The notes: generated by a model not told the origin, from the letters alone. Shown: positions 1-12,428, counted from the first letter of the stretch. The stretch: DNA of 64,000 nucleotides from Plutella xylostella (GCF_932276165.1 NC_064012.1:813501-877500), one strand, 5' to 3'. A program made the numbers and translations.

Positions 1-1148
1 ATCATTCATATTTTATTTCATCAAAAGTGAACACCCTTGATTTGGGACAGATCTGTCTCACGGCGCACTGGAGCAAGCTCTTGTCACGCACACATGCACA
101 TGTACAGAAAATGGAGTCTTTTGAAATAAAGCAAATTATAATCAGTTTTCAAAATATAAATTATGAATCTATTTCCTCTAGAGTTTATATTTTATTGATA
201 TCAGTTGATAGCTGTATAATGTCTTCAAGTAATAAATATAAAAAATCCTGGATTTAAACTAAAATTATATTGAAAAAGACGTATTTTTCTGTGATGGGTG
301 CAGTTTCAAGTAAAAATCTGTAATCAATGACCTACAGAAATCAAATAAAACAATTATAACCAATAAAATTAATTGTAACACGTCCATTAGCTATCTGACA
401 ATAAATTACAATCAATACATTATTGAGTACCAAACAATAATACCCAAATATTCATATAAATGTGATTCCCGCGCGGGCGCTCTCAACTGTCAAAAAGCGC
501 CGGCAGACGGCAGTTACATGTGTGCGCGACTGTTCGGCATAGGAAAGGTTAAATACTGCCTAATTTTTTGTGGTAAGGCCCTAAGTAACTTTTGGTGCTT
601 CAAAAGTTCTTTTTTCTTTCAGCCGTAAAAAAATAAGCCAGATTATTTGTCTTTTTATGTATTTCATCAAGTAAATCAAGAGTACCTAAATAGCAAATTT
701 GTGTAGCTGTCCAAACGGGCCTATTATAATTCAAAGACTATAGCCTTCCGCATTTACTCCATTAGTCTGTCATTTCAAGCAAAGTTTGCCTCGATGAGAT
801 GGCTTTTAGTGATAAGGCCGCCTATTGTGCTTACTTGAGGTAACTAGGGATCAAAAAACCGGCCCTAATTATTTTAACACTTTGTAAATTTTAGGGCCAC
901 TTGCACCAACATATTAAAACTAGATTTAGTGTTAAATCTCGATTTAGTGTAAAATTTTATATGGACTGACGTTTCTTAAATCGACATTTGACACTAAATC
1001 TAGATTTAATGTGTTGGTGCAAGGGGCCCTTAATAAGTTATAATTTGCACTTTAAAATAATAGAGTATGTTGGATTTATGTTACGTATAACCACCAATGT
1101 TTGACTTTGACCATATTCTAAGTAATAAAATACGTTTATCATTACCAG
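1..1148. other. Intron or upstream sequence of RUSF1
   Basis: AT-rich sequence with no exon I can support. It holds one palindromic MITE (894-1029) and, near 559-583, a fragment whose TTTTTTGTGGTAAGGCCCTA matches in inverted form the left end of the element at 6519. The local GC-rich patch at 470-535 has no splice-flanked open frame. Confidence 0.5.
894..1029. mobile_element. Palindromic MITE, family M1 copy 1, TTA target duplication
   Basis: The outer arms GGGCCACTTGCACCAACAT and ATGTGTTGGTGCAAGGGGCCC are inverted copies, and the inner part repeats ATTTAGTGTTAAATC-type words in both orientations. TTA lies directly on both sides, the TWA type of target duplication made by PIF/Harbinger elements. 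A second copy sits at 44531-44665 in Clock. No coding capacity. Confidence 0.8.
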
Positions 1149-4100
1149 GAGACCGCCGTGAACCTGGTCGCCTCCATGGCAGCGCTACTCGTCATCTCTG
1201 TCTTCGGGTAAGACCGAGTTCTAGTCTTTCATAAACAATAACAAGTAGATGGACTGTCGGTGCATTATAGAGCTTCCACTATGTTATTGTATTTTTGACG
1301 TTTCCTTATGTCCGGTAAGTAAAGTTGGTTTTCCTTTGCAGTCGTCAAAAATATATGGGATTTGAACTGTCTAAAAACCAATAATATAATGGACAGAGTA
1401 TAGAGTAAATTATTTACCTTAGCATGAACTTACATATGTCCAAGTTAATTTAAAAAATACTAAAACAATTTCATCACTTCGTTCTATACTCAAAATTAAA
1501 CAAGTTAAGTTTTGATGACCACCATTGCAATGAATGAAGTCACAAATCTTCTAACCGTACTAATTCAAAATTAATAAAAAACATTTTATTTGTCGAAACG
1601 TTTGTTTTGCACACTCCATCTTATTCATTTATTAGTAGTATTGTTTAATAAACAAGTAAACTAACAAACAAACCACCAGCACCCCCAACGTTCTCACTGA
1701 CCGTCCTCGATCAACTAATTCCACAATTCTGACCATCTTAAATTTGTTATGTAGTGCGACTCCTAACCCACAGTCAAACCATAATAACATTTGGTTTTGC
1801 GGGGATGTATGTAATAACATAAGTTGTTTTCTTTGAATAAAGATTTATTTAGTTTTAGTTTTATTTATTCGGGAAACAAACCGCTTAAAATAATAATAAT
1901 TAGTATATGGATTACTTTTAACACTCATGCCAACAAAGTTTCCTTAGTTATTCTATTCTATTCTATTCTATCTCCGCAGCAACTCCCTAGTCATCTTCTC
2001 CTTGCTCACGGTACTTCACATCGTGTTTAACTACCTGGCGGTTCGCTCCGTCTGCTTGCGCTCGCTGAACGAGCCGCGCCTGCTGCAGCTGACAGACCTG
2101 TATCTGCGGCACGGGGCGCTCGCCACGCCCGAGCAGGTCAACCGCTCGGAGCCGCTCGTGTTCTACCAGCTGGGCGGCAGCATGCTGGGTTAGTAGCGTT
2201 CACTATTTATTTATTTATATTTATTTATAGACACTTTATTGCATACTTAAAAAATAACATACACAGACAAAATACAAATTAAGAAGAAGTTAGTACACAA
2301 AGGCTGGCTTATTGCCAAAAAGCAATTTCTTCCAGCCAACCCTTGGTTGGTGGAAAACTCAGGTAAATTTAACAAAACTCTTTTATACAATAATAAAAAA
2401 AAACAGTAAATGCAGACATATAAGTAACTAAGACTACATTTAACATGTTCAAAATAAACCTATAAACTAGAATTATCCTACCTATTCAACCTATTTAGGT
2501 AATGGGCATGAAAGTAGAAAAAAAGACGGAAGGAATCTCGCTTACTAAAAAGTGAGGCACCCAAAGTAAGTCAGTTTCATTGTTACGACGAGCCCGCCAC
2601 ACAGACATTCACACTCAAAGTAAGTCAGTTCGCCAATCACGTCGCATCTACGCACCCACACACTCTCATGTCGCCGCCACGCCATTGCTGTGCCTCATTT
2701 TTTAGTTAGCGAGATTCCTTCCGTCTTTTTTTCTACTTCCATGGTAATGGGTATATTTTTCGTTTGGAAAGAGGTAAAGAGGAAGACTAAGAAAATAATT
2801 TAGAAAAAGCAAGGCCGTGTACAGAATTTATACGACCTAATTTTGTATGGTGCCAAGAAATAAAAAAGCTGGCTTGTGATCACTAGAGTAGTATTAGGGT
2901 TGGCCACTGTGAAAGGATTGGCCAGTCAGAATATATAGCTGATTGCCCACGATGTGTGAGACAACTTAAAAGTGATAAGTCATTCGAAGAGGTTCCGTTT
3001 GTGCACTTCAACTGAAAGTGATTGTTTATTTAAACAGTGCAGCTAAACGTATTTAAATCAAATTTTAAATACATTTTGTACTAACTGACAGACGTATGAC
3101 AGGCGTTTAAATACGTTTAGCGTTTGGTGAAATTCCACCTAACATATAGAAAAAACAAATGTCACTTTTGGAACTAACTTTGCCCATGGAATTAATAATA
3201 CAACAGGAATGCGCACTGCACCAAAAAAACGAGCCGACAGAGATAGTCAGCACGGAGCCCTCCATCTCTTTCTATTTTTGGTGACCATAATTTTAGGTAA
3301 TTCATGAGACATCACTTCTAATCTATCATGTCGAGAATGAGCCGTTTTCCTTGACAGCTGTCAGTTGAGCTTTTGGGTAAGCCGATAGATGGCGTGAAAA
3401 CGCAGTGTACCAACTGTCAAAAATTACATAGAGAGCAAAGAGTACTAAACTCAGAATAAGAATAAGTTGTGATTAAATGTCGGGTGGTAGCGCGAGCCAT
3501 CCTTCCGAGGCTCAGACTGCATGTGGCTTGGGATAGTGCTAAGTATTCTGTGAATAGTTCTACCCGCGCCGTCACGTAGTGTTCTTTTCTCTATGCGCGC
3601 TACTATATTATTATTGTAAATGCTTTGATCAAACTTACCTCTGAACCAAGACGGCTTTCCGTCCAGTTAGTTTGGCATTCCGTTTTCGTAACTCTATCTT
3701 CAGATTGGCAAGGGACCATGATCCATAGTCCTTAGGCATTATTACAGTATAGCAGTCACTATCACAAGAGTCACTATCTCACAAGAGTCACTATCTCACA
3801 AGAGTCACTATCTCAAAAGAGTCACTATCTCAAGTGCACTAACTCTACAGTATCAAGGGAGGAGGAGCAGATAGCTCAACTACAACTCAATTAATACAGG
3901 AGAAACACAAGGAAACTGAGAAAACTTGAAAAGAACGGCTGTACGCACAATCGCACTGAACGCTGAAGCATCAGTGCGATTGTGCGTACAGCCGTTCATC
4001 GGCAGTGACATCGACATCATAGAGAAAATAATACTACAATTCTACCTACCTACGTCACTTTCACATTTCGTTAGCCTCACAGTATAACATATTGTGATCT

Positions 4101-6996
4101 GAGTGTGTTCTGAGGGTTTGAAAGTTGGTACAACCTCAAACAATGCCATCTATTTCTCCAAAAAGGAACTTTTTTTTTTTTTAACAAACGCCTCATATGT
4201 GTCGATGGTCTCAAAGTCACCTATAATTCGATTGCAATGTAGGTACGAATGTATTTTGGTGATATGACAATTAAGTAAACAAATGGGGTGAAGGTAAAAT
4301 TTGTATAGATTGTCAAAACAGGTTAACATTAAACGCAACTATGTACCGAAAACGTGTTTACTCTGTGGGTGTTCCGTTTACATAGTTTAGTAAAGTGTAG
4401 TTGATGAAAATAATAAGATTTCAAAAAAATATCTCAACCTAAGTGCTTCCGCCGGTTTTAAGCTTGGTAAATTATCTTATAATACTCATATCTATCACCA
4501 AAAAATCAACAGCTCATAACACTTTACCAGCCTTATAAGATAACAGTCACAATAATACCTAATGATACTTAGGTATAAAATAAAACAAAAAGTTGAATGA
4601 AACAGGTCCTAATTAATGGAAAGTGGTGATTCAAAAGTACGAATGAATGGTCACCCTAACCATAACGTCTTTCACAACAGTATAAACGTCATCCGTCATC
4701 TTGACAACTTCGGTCTTGTCGTAAAGTATTTAGAAAAACTACCAATATTTTTTATGAAATTATTATTCATACAAATACCAAATATTTCATTAAAATTACA
4801 TGTTTATAATGATTTATAATAAATTTGTTTTTGAAAATGATATGATATACAGTAGTCTATGAGTTAATTTAATATTTTTTTTGCATAGCTCTCTTCGTAC
4901 AAAATCTACTAAAGTTTACACAACTAAATCCTGGCAATTGTTAGAAAGAGAGGAAGGGCTCTGTGGTAACCCTCTCTATCGGCTCGCGGCCTCTTTCACT
5001 TCAAATATAAGTCTTAAGGTGAATACGTTAGGTCTATTTTTGTTTGCATCATTTTGGTGAGTGCGCATTCCTGTTGTATTATTACTTCCATGACTTTGCC
5101 TTACATATTGACAGTGACAGTTGACGATACGCAACGTTAACGGAGGATTGAAACTTGTGCTCCCGACTCTGATGTGATCTGATACATCCATACCACAAAT
5201 ATTTAGATTACAGATAGCCTACCGTTATCTAATTCCCACTCTCGTTTCCAGATTTAAAACTATGCGGCTTCCAAATTAAACTCGGCCACTCTTTCAATTC
5301 GGTCCTCAAGCATTACAATGCGTCTGAACTGCAGTCCATATTGGACGTGTATGAAAAGCGTCAGTACATGGTTGTGCCCGCCGTAGGCAGTCGTCGGATG
5401 TTCGTGTTCGTGACGTCACAAGCCAAGGCGACTGATGTGCTGTGCGGGTACTTGCACGCGGTCATGCTGGCCGCTGTCACGTGCGCCATCAATGATGTTC
5501 AGTTGGTAAGGAGTTTTAAATTGGGATTTTATTCTTTTTTGTACACCTTATTACCTATTTTTCCTGTACCTCCTGCGGGTTGACTGGCAGAAAATGCTTT
5601 TAGCAATAGGTCCACCCTTTGTACTTTTATTTGTAATATTTGTGCAATAAAGAGTTAAATAATAAATAATAATAATAACAATAAAGTTGGGTGTTATGAT
5701 TTTAACGTGTCCGTGTATATGTCTTGTCTGTCCTGTCCTGTATGACTGAACCGACTTTTTATTTGTTTTTTTTCGGGTCATAGGTTATTTTTTTGTGTCG
5801 AATTAAGGTGTTTTCAACGTTTGTTAGATTAAGTGGTAGATTATGACTTTTGACAAGTAATACTAATATTCTACGTCGAAAAAATAAACGATTTCATTTC
5901 ATTTCATAGGTTTGTGTGTACAAGATTTTTCTAAGAATCTACCTAGTGAATACATTAAAAAATAAATGAACGTTTAATCCATCTATCAAACCGTTCACCT
6001 TCCCCCCCCCCTCTCCCTCCCCTTCCCCGGTTTACTTCATGTTTTACAGTAATTTTAGCATAGTCAGTAGTCTGCATGTTAGTAAGTATAGTAATATTAA
6101 GAATATTACATACCTAGTACTAATGCTTGTTATTACCAATAAGTGACCTAATTGGAAGAGTCTGTCCTCTGAAATACAGAATTATATTCTAGTTCAGATG
6201 GCAATACTCAACATATTTGTACCTTGTAATTGGTTTGGTTTACTTCATTCATTATTATGAATTATTATTCCAGCCGATCCTAAACATGCCATCGACCCGT
6301 CCGTTCGCGGAGCTGTGCCTCTCGATGCAGGGCTCCGAGTGCAGCCGCTCGCCGGTCCCCGAGGCCGCCCTCACGGCGCACGGGCTGGTCTACAACCCCT
6401 CGCTCGAGCTGATGAGGGACATGGACCAGGTCGTGCAGAGGGAGTGGCTCACCGTCTACCGGGGGATGAAGCAGACCGGTATGTTAAACACTGGAGACCA
6501 ATGAAAAAGTTAGGGCCTTACCACAAAAACTTAGACAGTATTTAACACATGTTTAGCGCTGTCAAACGCCTACAAAATCTGTCAAATTTTGTTTTAAACA
6601 CTAGTTAAACAGTGTTTAAAGTTTTTTGTGGTAGCACAGTTAAAGTGTCAGTAGCACCGGATTGTTCGGAAAAGACTAGCTAAATGACCTGCTCTGTCTG
6701 CAATATAAAAGTACATTTAACAGAGCATCAGAATATCACCAACGGAAAACTTTATCACCAAACTAAAAACTTTCATGTTTTGATCTAATCCTAATTAAAT
6801 GTTTAAAAAGTAGATTATCTCGTCGGTAATCCGCTGTGGTTGCAATAGCTATATATTAGCTACTCTTTAGAAGAGCAAGAGTGTAGCATGACGTTTTACA
6901 TTTCCAGGGTGGGACGTGAGCACGCATCTCCTGGTCCTAGACGAGTGGCGAATGCACAGACAAAACGCCAGTGAGGTGAAGGTGGCCACAGACTAG
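1149..6996 (+). CDS. RUSF1: RUS family member 1 (DUF647), C-terminal five exons, 5' part outside window
   Basis: Exons read as 1149-1207, 1980-2188, 5252-5505, 6274-6478 and 6908-6996 (TAG stop). All introns are GT-AG and the phases join without a shift, giving 271 residues. The first exon encodes a hydrophobic stretch (NLVASMAALLVISVFG), followed by HIVFNYLAVRSVCLRSLNEPR, which matches the NYxAVRALxxxTLN signature of RUS/DUF647 proteins. The last exon has GWDVSTHLLVLDEWRMH, matching the GW...DEWR end of animal RUSF1. Human RUSF1 is about 470 aa, so roughly the C-terminal 60 percent is here. RUS proteins are membrane-associated; plant members act in UV-B sensing and auxin transport, while the animal role is poorly known. 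The upstream exons precede the window. Family assignment is firm; exon 1149-1207 is the shortest and least certain. Confidence 0.9.
1951..1970 (+). repeat. (TTCTA)n microsatellite forming a polypyrimidine tract
   Basis: Four TTCTA units run into TCTCCGCAG, the acceptor of the RUSF1 exon at 1980. The array is therefore most of that acceptor's pyrimidine tract. Confidence 0.8.
2204..2345 (-). mobile_element. LINE 3' end remnant
   Basis: Read on the minus strand it has GGCTGGAAGAAATTGC, then GCAATAAGCCAGCCTTTGT, then ATGCAATAAAG and an AT-rich (AAAT)n tail. This is the usual 3' end of lepidopteran non-LTR retrotransposons. The copy at 5572 has the same plan on the other strand. No coding part remains. 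Confidence 0.6.
2507..2743. mobile_element. MITE with about 50-bp inverted ends and 8-bp target duplication
   Basis: The ends read CATG(A/G)AAGTAGAAAAAAAG inward from both sides and stay inverted for about 50 bp (CGGAAGGAATCTCGCT and its complement). GTAATGGG flanks it at 2499-2506 and 2744-2751. An 8-bp duplication is usual for hAT elements, but the terminal bases are not the usual hAT CAG. It lies in RUSF1 intron 2. Confidence 0.8.
3755..3833. repeat. 17-bp minisatellite, about five units
   Basis: GAGTCACTATCTCACAA recurs in tandem with one or two changes per unit. Intronic. Confidence 0.85.
3933..3997. repeat. Perfect hairpin, 27-bp arms and 11-base loop
   Basis: GAACGGCTGTACGCACAATC at 3933 continues for 27 bases and is exactly complemented by the arm ending 3997 (GATTGTGCGTACAGCCGTTC). 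The loop is ACGCTGAAGCA. It is RUSF1-intronic and may be a small fold-back element or a hairpin RNA source. Confidence 0.85.
4000..5251. other. Rest of RUSF1 intron 2
   Basis: AT-rich; short open frames here lack splice context and recognisable protein. Nothing else supported. Confidence 0.5.
5572..5667 (+). mobile_element. LINE 3' end remnant
   Basis: GACTGGCAGAAAATGCTTTT, AGCAATAGGTCCACCCTTTG and GTGCAATAAAGAG, then (AAT)n. Same layout as the minus-strand copy at 2204-2345. Lies in RUSF1 intron 3. Confidence 0.55.
6519..6633. mobile_element. Short palindromic MITE after RUSF1 exon donor
   Basis: The ends TACCACAAAAACTTAGACAG and CAGTGTTTAAAGTTTTTTGT plus GGTA are imperfect inverted copies. 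The element starts about 40 bp after the donor at 6479. Confidence 0.6.
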
Positions 6997-7040
6997 GTAG
7001 AGCGTCACCGACTTTACAGTGCCACAAACTTATCTGGGCC

Positions 7041-7212
7041 TCTAGTACGGGTTTTGCAATTTACGTAAACAAAAAAAGTTTTGGTTTTCTTCTGTCACCT
7101 GCATAAATTATCTGTCAAATGTTTAATGATAGTTTCCGCTAGAGGCGCCACTTTGTATGCGAGAAAAATTTAACTTTTATAGTTTTCGACGATCTATCAA
7201 ACCTCTACTAGA
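7041..7212. mobile_element. MITE family M2, copy 1, in RUSF1 3' UTR
   Basis: The ends TCTAGTACGGGTTTTG and CAAACCTCTACTAGA are inverted copies. The interior has GTCACCTGCATAAATTATCT, GCGCCAC and ATGCGAGAAAA, shared with copy 2 at 44821-44980. It begins 45 bp after the RUSF1 stop. Confidence 0.75.
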
Positions 7213-7310
7213 CGTACTGTTCCGGTGACAGCTCACATAAATGTCTAATATTTCTTATTTCTATAAGATCTCAAGTTTGCTCGTATTGTTAATTTCGCCC
7301 TTGCGGTGTT

Positions 7311-7316
7311 AATAAA
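7311..7316 (+). terminator. Candidate RUSF1 poly(A) signal
   Basis: AATAAA about 315 bp after the stop, beyond the M2 MITE. First canonical hexamer on this strand after the stop. Confidence 0.4.
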
Positions 7317-9015
7317 CCCATCTAATCTTTTCCAATATACAATTCATTATTAAGTAATGAGATATGGATCCGGAACACCGGAACAGATAAGTTGTCGCAC
7401 TGTACTTTAATACGAACGAACTAGATGGAGTGTCAGTGCACAATTTAAGAAACGTGTCGACGCACTTCTACCACTAAGCTCCTATTTTGAATTCGTGAGC
7501 AGATTGTGAGAAGATTTGTGACTTTATTCATTGGTTTTTATTAGATGGAACTTAAATCGGTTTGACAGTAAAAAAAACGACAACTTTTTTTGCTTTGTTT
7601 TTGTATGTTACATACATTGTTCTTATATTGTTAAGCAAGATCGGCACTGAATAGTTTTTTTTTTATTTTTGCCAAAATTTTATGCATAAAACCGTAAATA
7701 AAAAAAACTAGCCATATTTCAATATTTTTGAAATATGGATAGTTTTGTTATGGACTGCTATTTTAATTTGTTGCTAATGTAAATGTGATGTAAAGTGATG
7801 CAAATGGAACACTGTACATGCTTGTTAACACTTAGCAACAGGCAACATATACCTAATAGACCTCTGTTGGGTGTGGTCCTGCTATAATAAAACTGCATTT
7901 ACTGATTTACAAAATTATTAACTCACTGAATTTTAGATACATTATAGTACTTACCTCGCAAAATGGATCAGTATAAAATAAAATAATTGGGGGCAGCTAT
8001 TAGTTGCGAATTTGTTTAGCAATACTAATATTATTTTATATCTACCTGTAATTGTACTGCAAAATGCTTGGGCGGTGTCCCAAATTTGGTAGGATAAGTA
8101 TTCATCGCTTGCGCTTTTTGGGTACCCCTGAGGTAAGAATACTTTGGTGAACCAGTTGATAATAGTCGCTATTTTGTTGTGTCTACCAACACAATATTCT
8201 TTTGAGCTGAAACAATTAAATTTTGTAAAGTAAACAAACTAACGTATAAATACAAAAACGTATAAATATTAAGGTCTACTTACCAATAACCCTGTATACT
8301 CCATGGTTGAGATTAGTACTTCTCCTCCATAGAGTAAATAATACTAGTGCGTGCCGCCGCCGCCTGCTGGCGCCCTGGTGCAGTTTTACATTTAAGGTTA
8401 ATTTATTACGGCTGTGTCCCCTTATGGAAAACGATTGCGTTAACAGGGTATCCCGTAAATACTGGATCAACGAAACGGGGGTGACTCAGGGGGTCAGTCT
8501 TAACAACTGTTGTTGTTGTTGCGTTGTTCTAATTCGCAAAGAACCATAGAACAAAAGTTGTCCAGATTGACCCCTTTTCCGTTCGTCCACTATTGACTGG
8601 GCACCCTGTAGTTTGGATTTATTACGAGTAGGAACGCAATTTAGTCAACTTTAAAGTATTTACACTTATAATAAACATGTTTAAGATATATCTTTATTTA
8701 TACCAAATATATTGTAAGTAAGTAATTGCTATACATATTTATATGCAGTACACGACACAACCCTGCGTTATAGATATAAGTTTTTATTTGTATATATTTG
8801 CTTGAATGTCTTTAATTTTTATGATGTTGCTGGATATACATTACTTAAATAACAGAAGTGCTAGATTTAAGTAGTGTTTAGACTTATTCCATATAATAAT
8901 AATATGCCATTTATTTCCAAACTTAAGTAACTGATGTATATTAGTACTTACACTATATTTATTACATTATTAATTTAAATTAAGATTATAGTAAAGTATA
9001 TTTTATTTATTTAAT
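7317..9015. other. Gene-free intergenic DNA
   Basis: AT-rich, no supported gene. GC-richer patches at 8340-8380 and 8440-8610 belong to repeats. Confidence 0.5.
8447..8609. mobile_element. Probable short inverted-repeat element
   Basis: Ends ACAGGGTATCCC and GGGCACCCTGTA are near-inverted, and GGGTCAGTCTTAACAACT pairs with AGTTGTCCAGATTGACCCC inside. A (TTG)n run lies in the centre. No clean target duplication. Confidence 0.5.
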
Positions 9016-9540
9016 CTATTTCATAGTTTGGTCACCCATTGCTGGGTAAAGGCCTCCTCCATGTCTTTCCATTGTTCCCGTTGCCTTGTTTGCCTTTACC
9101 AAGTGTTGCCTGCTTCTCTGACAATGTCGTCGACCCATCGTCTCTTCTGTAAACCCCGTGATCTTGGGTTGTCCCTTGGGTACCAGTTTAGTACGCGTTT
9201 GCTCCATCGATTGTCTGTGTATCTTGTGACATGTCCTGCCCATTTCCAATTTTGTACGCAGACCTCGCATCGCTCTTATCACACTACATCTCACTTTGTC
9301 TCTTAGCTTGATTCCCAACATTGATCTTTCAGCTGATCTTTGAAATTTTTTAAGCTTACTGATTATGTTTTTTGTAGGCCATATTTGACAGCCATATGTT
9401 ACAGTTGGGAGAACTGCACTTTCCATTAGTTTTTGTTTTAAGTGAACTGGTAAGCTTGGTAAGTTGCTTTTAAAAATGTCTTTGTGGAGCCAGTATTTTT
9501 TCCATTCTAGAGTAATTCGCCTGTCAATTTCTTTGCTCAC
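9016..9540 (-). pseudogene. Non-LTR retrotransposon C-terminal remnant, frameshifted
   Basis: The minus strand encodes RRITLEWKKYWLHKDIFK, LPTVTYGCQIWP and ERSMLGIKLRDKVR, the region after the reverse transcriptase domain of a common arthropod LINE group (compare TYGxQTW and RSMLGIxLxDKVRN). Near 9260 the frame shifts by one base; past it another frame gives the expected NWKWAGH...RW, WYPRD and RRWVDDIVREAGNTW-type words down to QQWVTK. 5'-truncated and broken. Not related to flanking genes. Confidence 0.85.
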
Positions 9541-9986
9541 ATATTCAATATTATATATAATTATTCCATATATTTATGTACTATAAAGCTAGCGGCGAAA
9601 TCTTAAAAAATATTAGTTCGTCATATAATTCGTATAAAATTCATAATTAATACCCATAATTATGTACAGCTTGGCACAGCGAAAAATGTACGGCTTAGCT
9701 TCTGTATTTAAAGGTATGTAATCTTGTATATTTAGCATGTGTTTATAGTATAATCTTTAGTTAGATATAGTATAAAGGTTATTATGTTCTCATTCCATAA
9801 TTTTATTGAAACTGGCCATATCATATCTGCAATGAACTGAATTCTTAGCGTTGGACCATTATTTCATATAAGTAAGGGTTGCCTAGGGTGTCTTCACAGG
9901 GTCTGAATACTTTTAGTTATTTAAAACTCTATCAAAATAACTGCGTTTATGTTTCAAGTCCCATGTAACATATATGTAAATATGAA

Positions 9987-9988
<2 letters not shown>

Positions 9989-10031
<43 letters not shown>

Positions 10032-10034
10032 ATA
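9989..10034. repeat. (TA)n(TG)n microsatellite
   Basis: About 16 TA units then five TG units and TATA. Confidence 0.95.
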
Positions 10035-12049
10035 TTTAATGGATAGCTATATCTTAATGGCCTATAACCAAGTAAAAACAACGACTCCAGTTTCGTAATG
10101 GCTTGAAACACCAATTATTTATGGTTAGTTTAATATATTTTTTATTAATTATTATAGATATTATGTAAGAAGTAAGCGTTGTATGTATTGAAGGATATAC
10201 CACCTACTTGTGTTCTACTTATTATTAATGTATTGGTTATGATGTGTAATATAGGATGGGTAACTAATATAACTCCATTAACTTTGTAAGAAATAAGTAA
10301 TTTAAACTTCTCATATTTATACATGCATATTTTGTAAACAGCATTGTAATATGTTTCAGTAATTTTTTATATAAAAAAACCTATTTATAAGATGTTGTTT
10401 ATACTTAATCAATATTATTATATTAAGTACTATAAAGTAACTATTAGACATATTATTATGTAGGGTCGTAGTGGCTACTGGTTACAGTGTACTACTACTA
10501 CAATCTACTTTAATTTTGTCTATTGCGATTATGGCGAAAGTTAATACTGGGTGAATTGTACAGTGTATTATAACTTATTTAAATCTATTTCACGCTTGCT
10601 CTGTTACTATACAGTATACTGAGTGGCGAATATTATTTAACTGTACTTACTTTGCGAGTAAGTTAACACTTCTCCTTTAGTTAAAAGTTTGTGTCAGGAC
10701 AGGACGCTAAAAACTATATCAGTGTACTAAACTAAATAAGAAAAATGAGCATGGGGATTTGAAAAACACTGTACCACTCACCCTGCTAAACCACAGTCGC
10801 CAAGCACAGCGAAAAACGGGCTTTGCCCTTTTTATATTTGGCTCTGTCGTACGCGCATCGCATAGTGCCCTCTCGCTCGCACGCTAACCTTGATACCCAG
10901 CGGCAGAGATTGTGATTGGTTGTAGATGCAAAGGTCAACGTTCGATTTTCTCTGTGCTTGCCGACCGGCCTTATATGTACATATTTAAATAATAATTGTA
11001 AAGTCATTGTAAAGTGTTCTGAATAAACACTATAATTGTTCCGTAACCGCATTACCTACAGTGTTAACTAACAACGATACTTGCAACTATTGGAATTGAA
11101 TTTACTAATAACTTTTTACTATTACTGTTATGTGTGTATTAGTGGGCCTATTTATCTACTGTATTTTTGCATTTATGAATAATGGATTGTAGATTCTAGG
11201 TATATAAGTAACCAGGGTTGTATTTTGAGTTGATGTATTTTGCTATGTTTTCATAGTTACTGTACTAATTAGGTACTTTATGCTTTATTATAAAGTGTAA
11301 AATGGTCGGATTTTGTTGCTGCTTATGGATATATATATACAACACTTAAAAAATCTTATCCATACTAGTCTAGCAATTAGCAGCAGCGAATTCCGATCCC
11401 GTAATATTAATAATGGTAAACATAATGTAAGGTTTATATATTCTTAACTATTCAGTAGGTATACTTTATATTTCATTCATGTACCTATTTGTAAATTTTT
11501 GTATTTAATAAAGTGTAGCTCGTGACTGCTGTGTTTTACTACTACTGGAAAATCAATAGAATTAAATAAACTGAGACATGCAGTTGCATGAGAGAACTCT
11601 CTTGTAGTCTATTGCTGTAACCTTAGATGATAAGTTCATGAATTTAATAGTTTTAGTGAATAGATATTGGCTGGTCTGGCTACATCTACATAACTATACA
11701 TACTGGCTGTATCTTCAAACATCATTGTCCAATGAAGCGAAGCTCATTATTGTTGCATATGCGAAATACAAGTTGGTATTCAACCACACTTAAATTATTA
11801 ATTAATCAGCCCATACTTACATGTTCAGAATGACTAGTTTTGGGATTTCATACGGAAGAGCACCCATGAAAGACTCCCTGTATAATAATAGCATAGAATA
11901 ACGAGTACTAGTATGTTCTTGTTATTTCTATGATAATAGATACTAGTAGGTAATAAAGTATCAAATAAATAAATATAGGTACAGTTCGGTCCAAACCAGT
12001 TGATATAAGTAAGTCCTGTAGTCTTTGAAAGATGAATAATATAATAATA
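10035..12049. other. Gene-free intergenic DNA
   Basis: AT-rich. A GC-richer patch at 10780-10980 contains an 88-codon minus-strand frame with no splice context or recognisable family; probably repeat. No gene supported. Confidence 0.5.
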
Positions 12050-12132
12050 ACTTGCTATTCCCGCGAGCTTCGCTTCGCCTTAAAAAGTTTTCCCGTGGAA
12101 ATTCCGGGATAAAAAGTAGCCTATGTTCTTTC

Positions 12133-12428
12133 GCAGGAGAACTAAAGTTACCGACATAGCCAAAAGGATTAGCACGCTGAAGTGGCAATGGGCTGGCCAC
12201 GTAGCCCGCAGAGCCGACGACCGCTGGAGTAGAAAGGTTCTGGAGTGGAGACCCCGTGTCGGCAAACGGCGTGTCGGTCGCCCCCCAACCCGTTGGTCTG
12301 ATGATCTGCGGAAGGTAGCGGGAAGCCGCTGGATGCAGATGGCGGGTGACCGTTTGGGGTGGCGATCGTTAGGAGAGGCCTATGTCCAACAGTGGACTAC
12401 GGAAGGCTGAGAGAGAGAGAGAGAGAGA
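12133..12428 (+). mobile_element. 5'-truncated LINE insertion with 8-bp target duplication
   Basis: It encodes RTKVTDIAKRISTLKWQWAG, HVARRADDRWSRKVLEWRPR, GRPPTRWSDDLRKVAGSRW and EAYVQQWTTEG, the C-terminal end of a LINE polyprotein of the same broad group as 9016-9540 but a different family and with an unbroken frame. It ends in (GA)n. GTTCTTTC flanks it at 12125-12132 and 12429-12436. The ATG of the frame lies in the flanking repeat, so it is not a gene start. Confidence 0.88.

Noticed and set aside
10786..11052. 88-codon minus-strand frame in a GC-richer patch
   Set aside because: No family resemblance, no exon signals; likely part of an unrecognised repeat.
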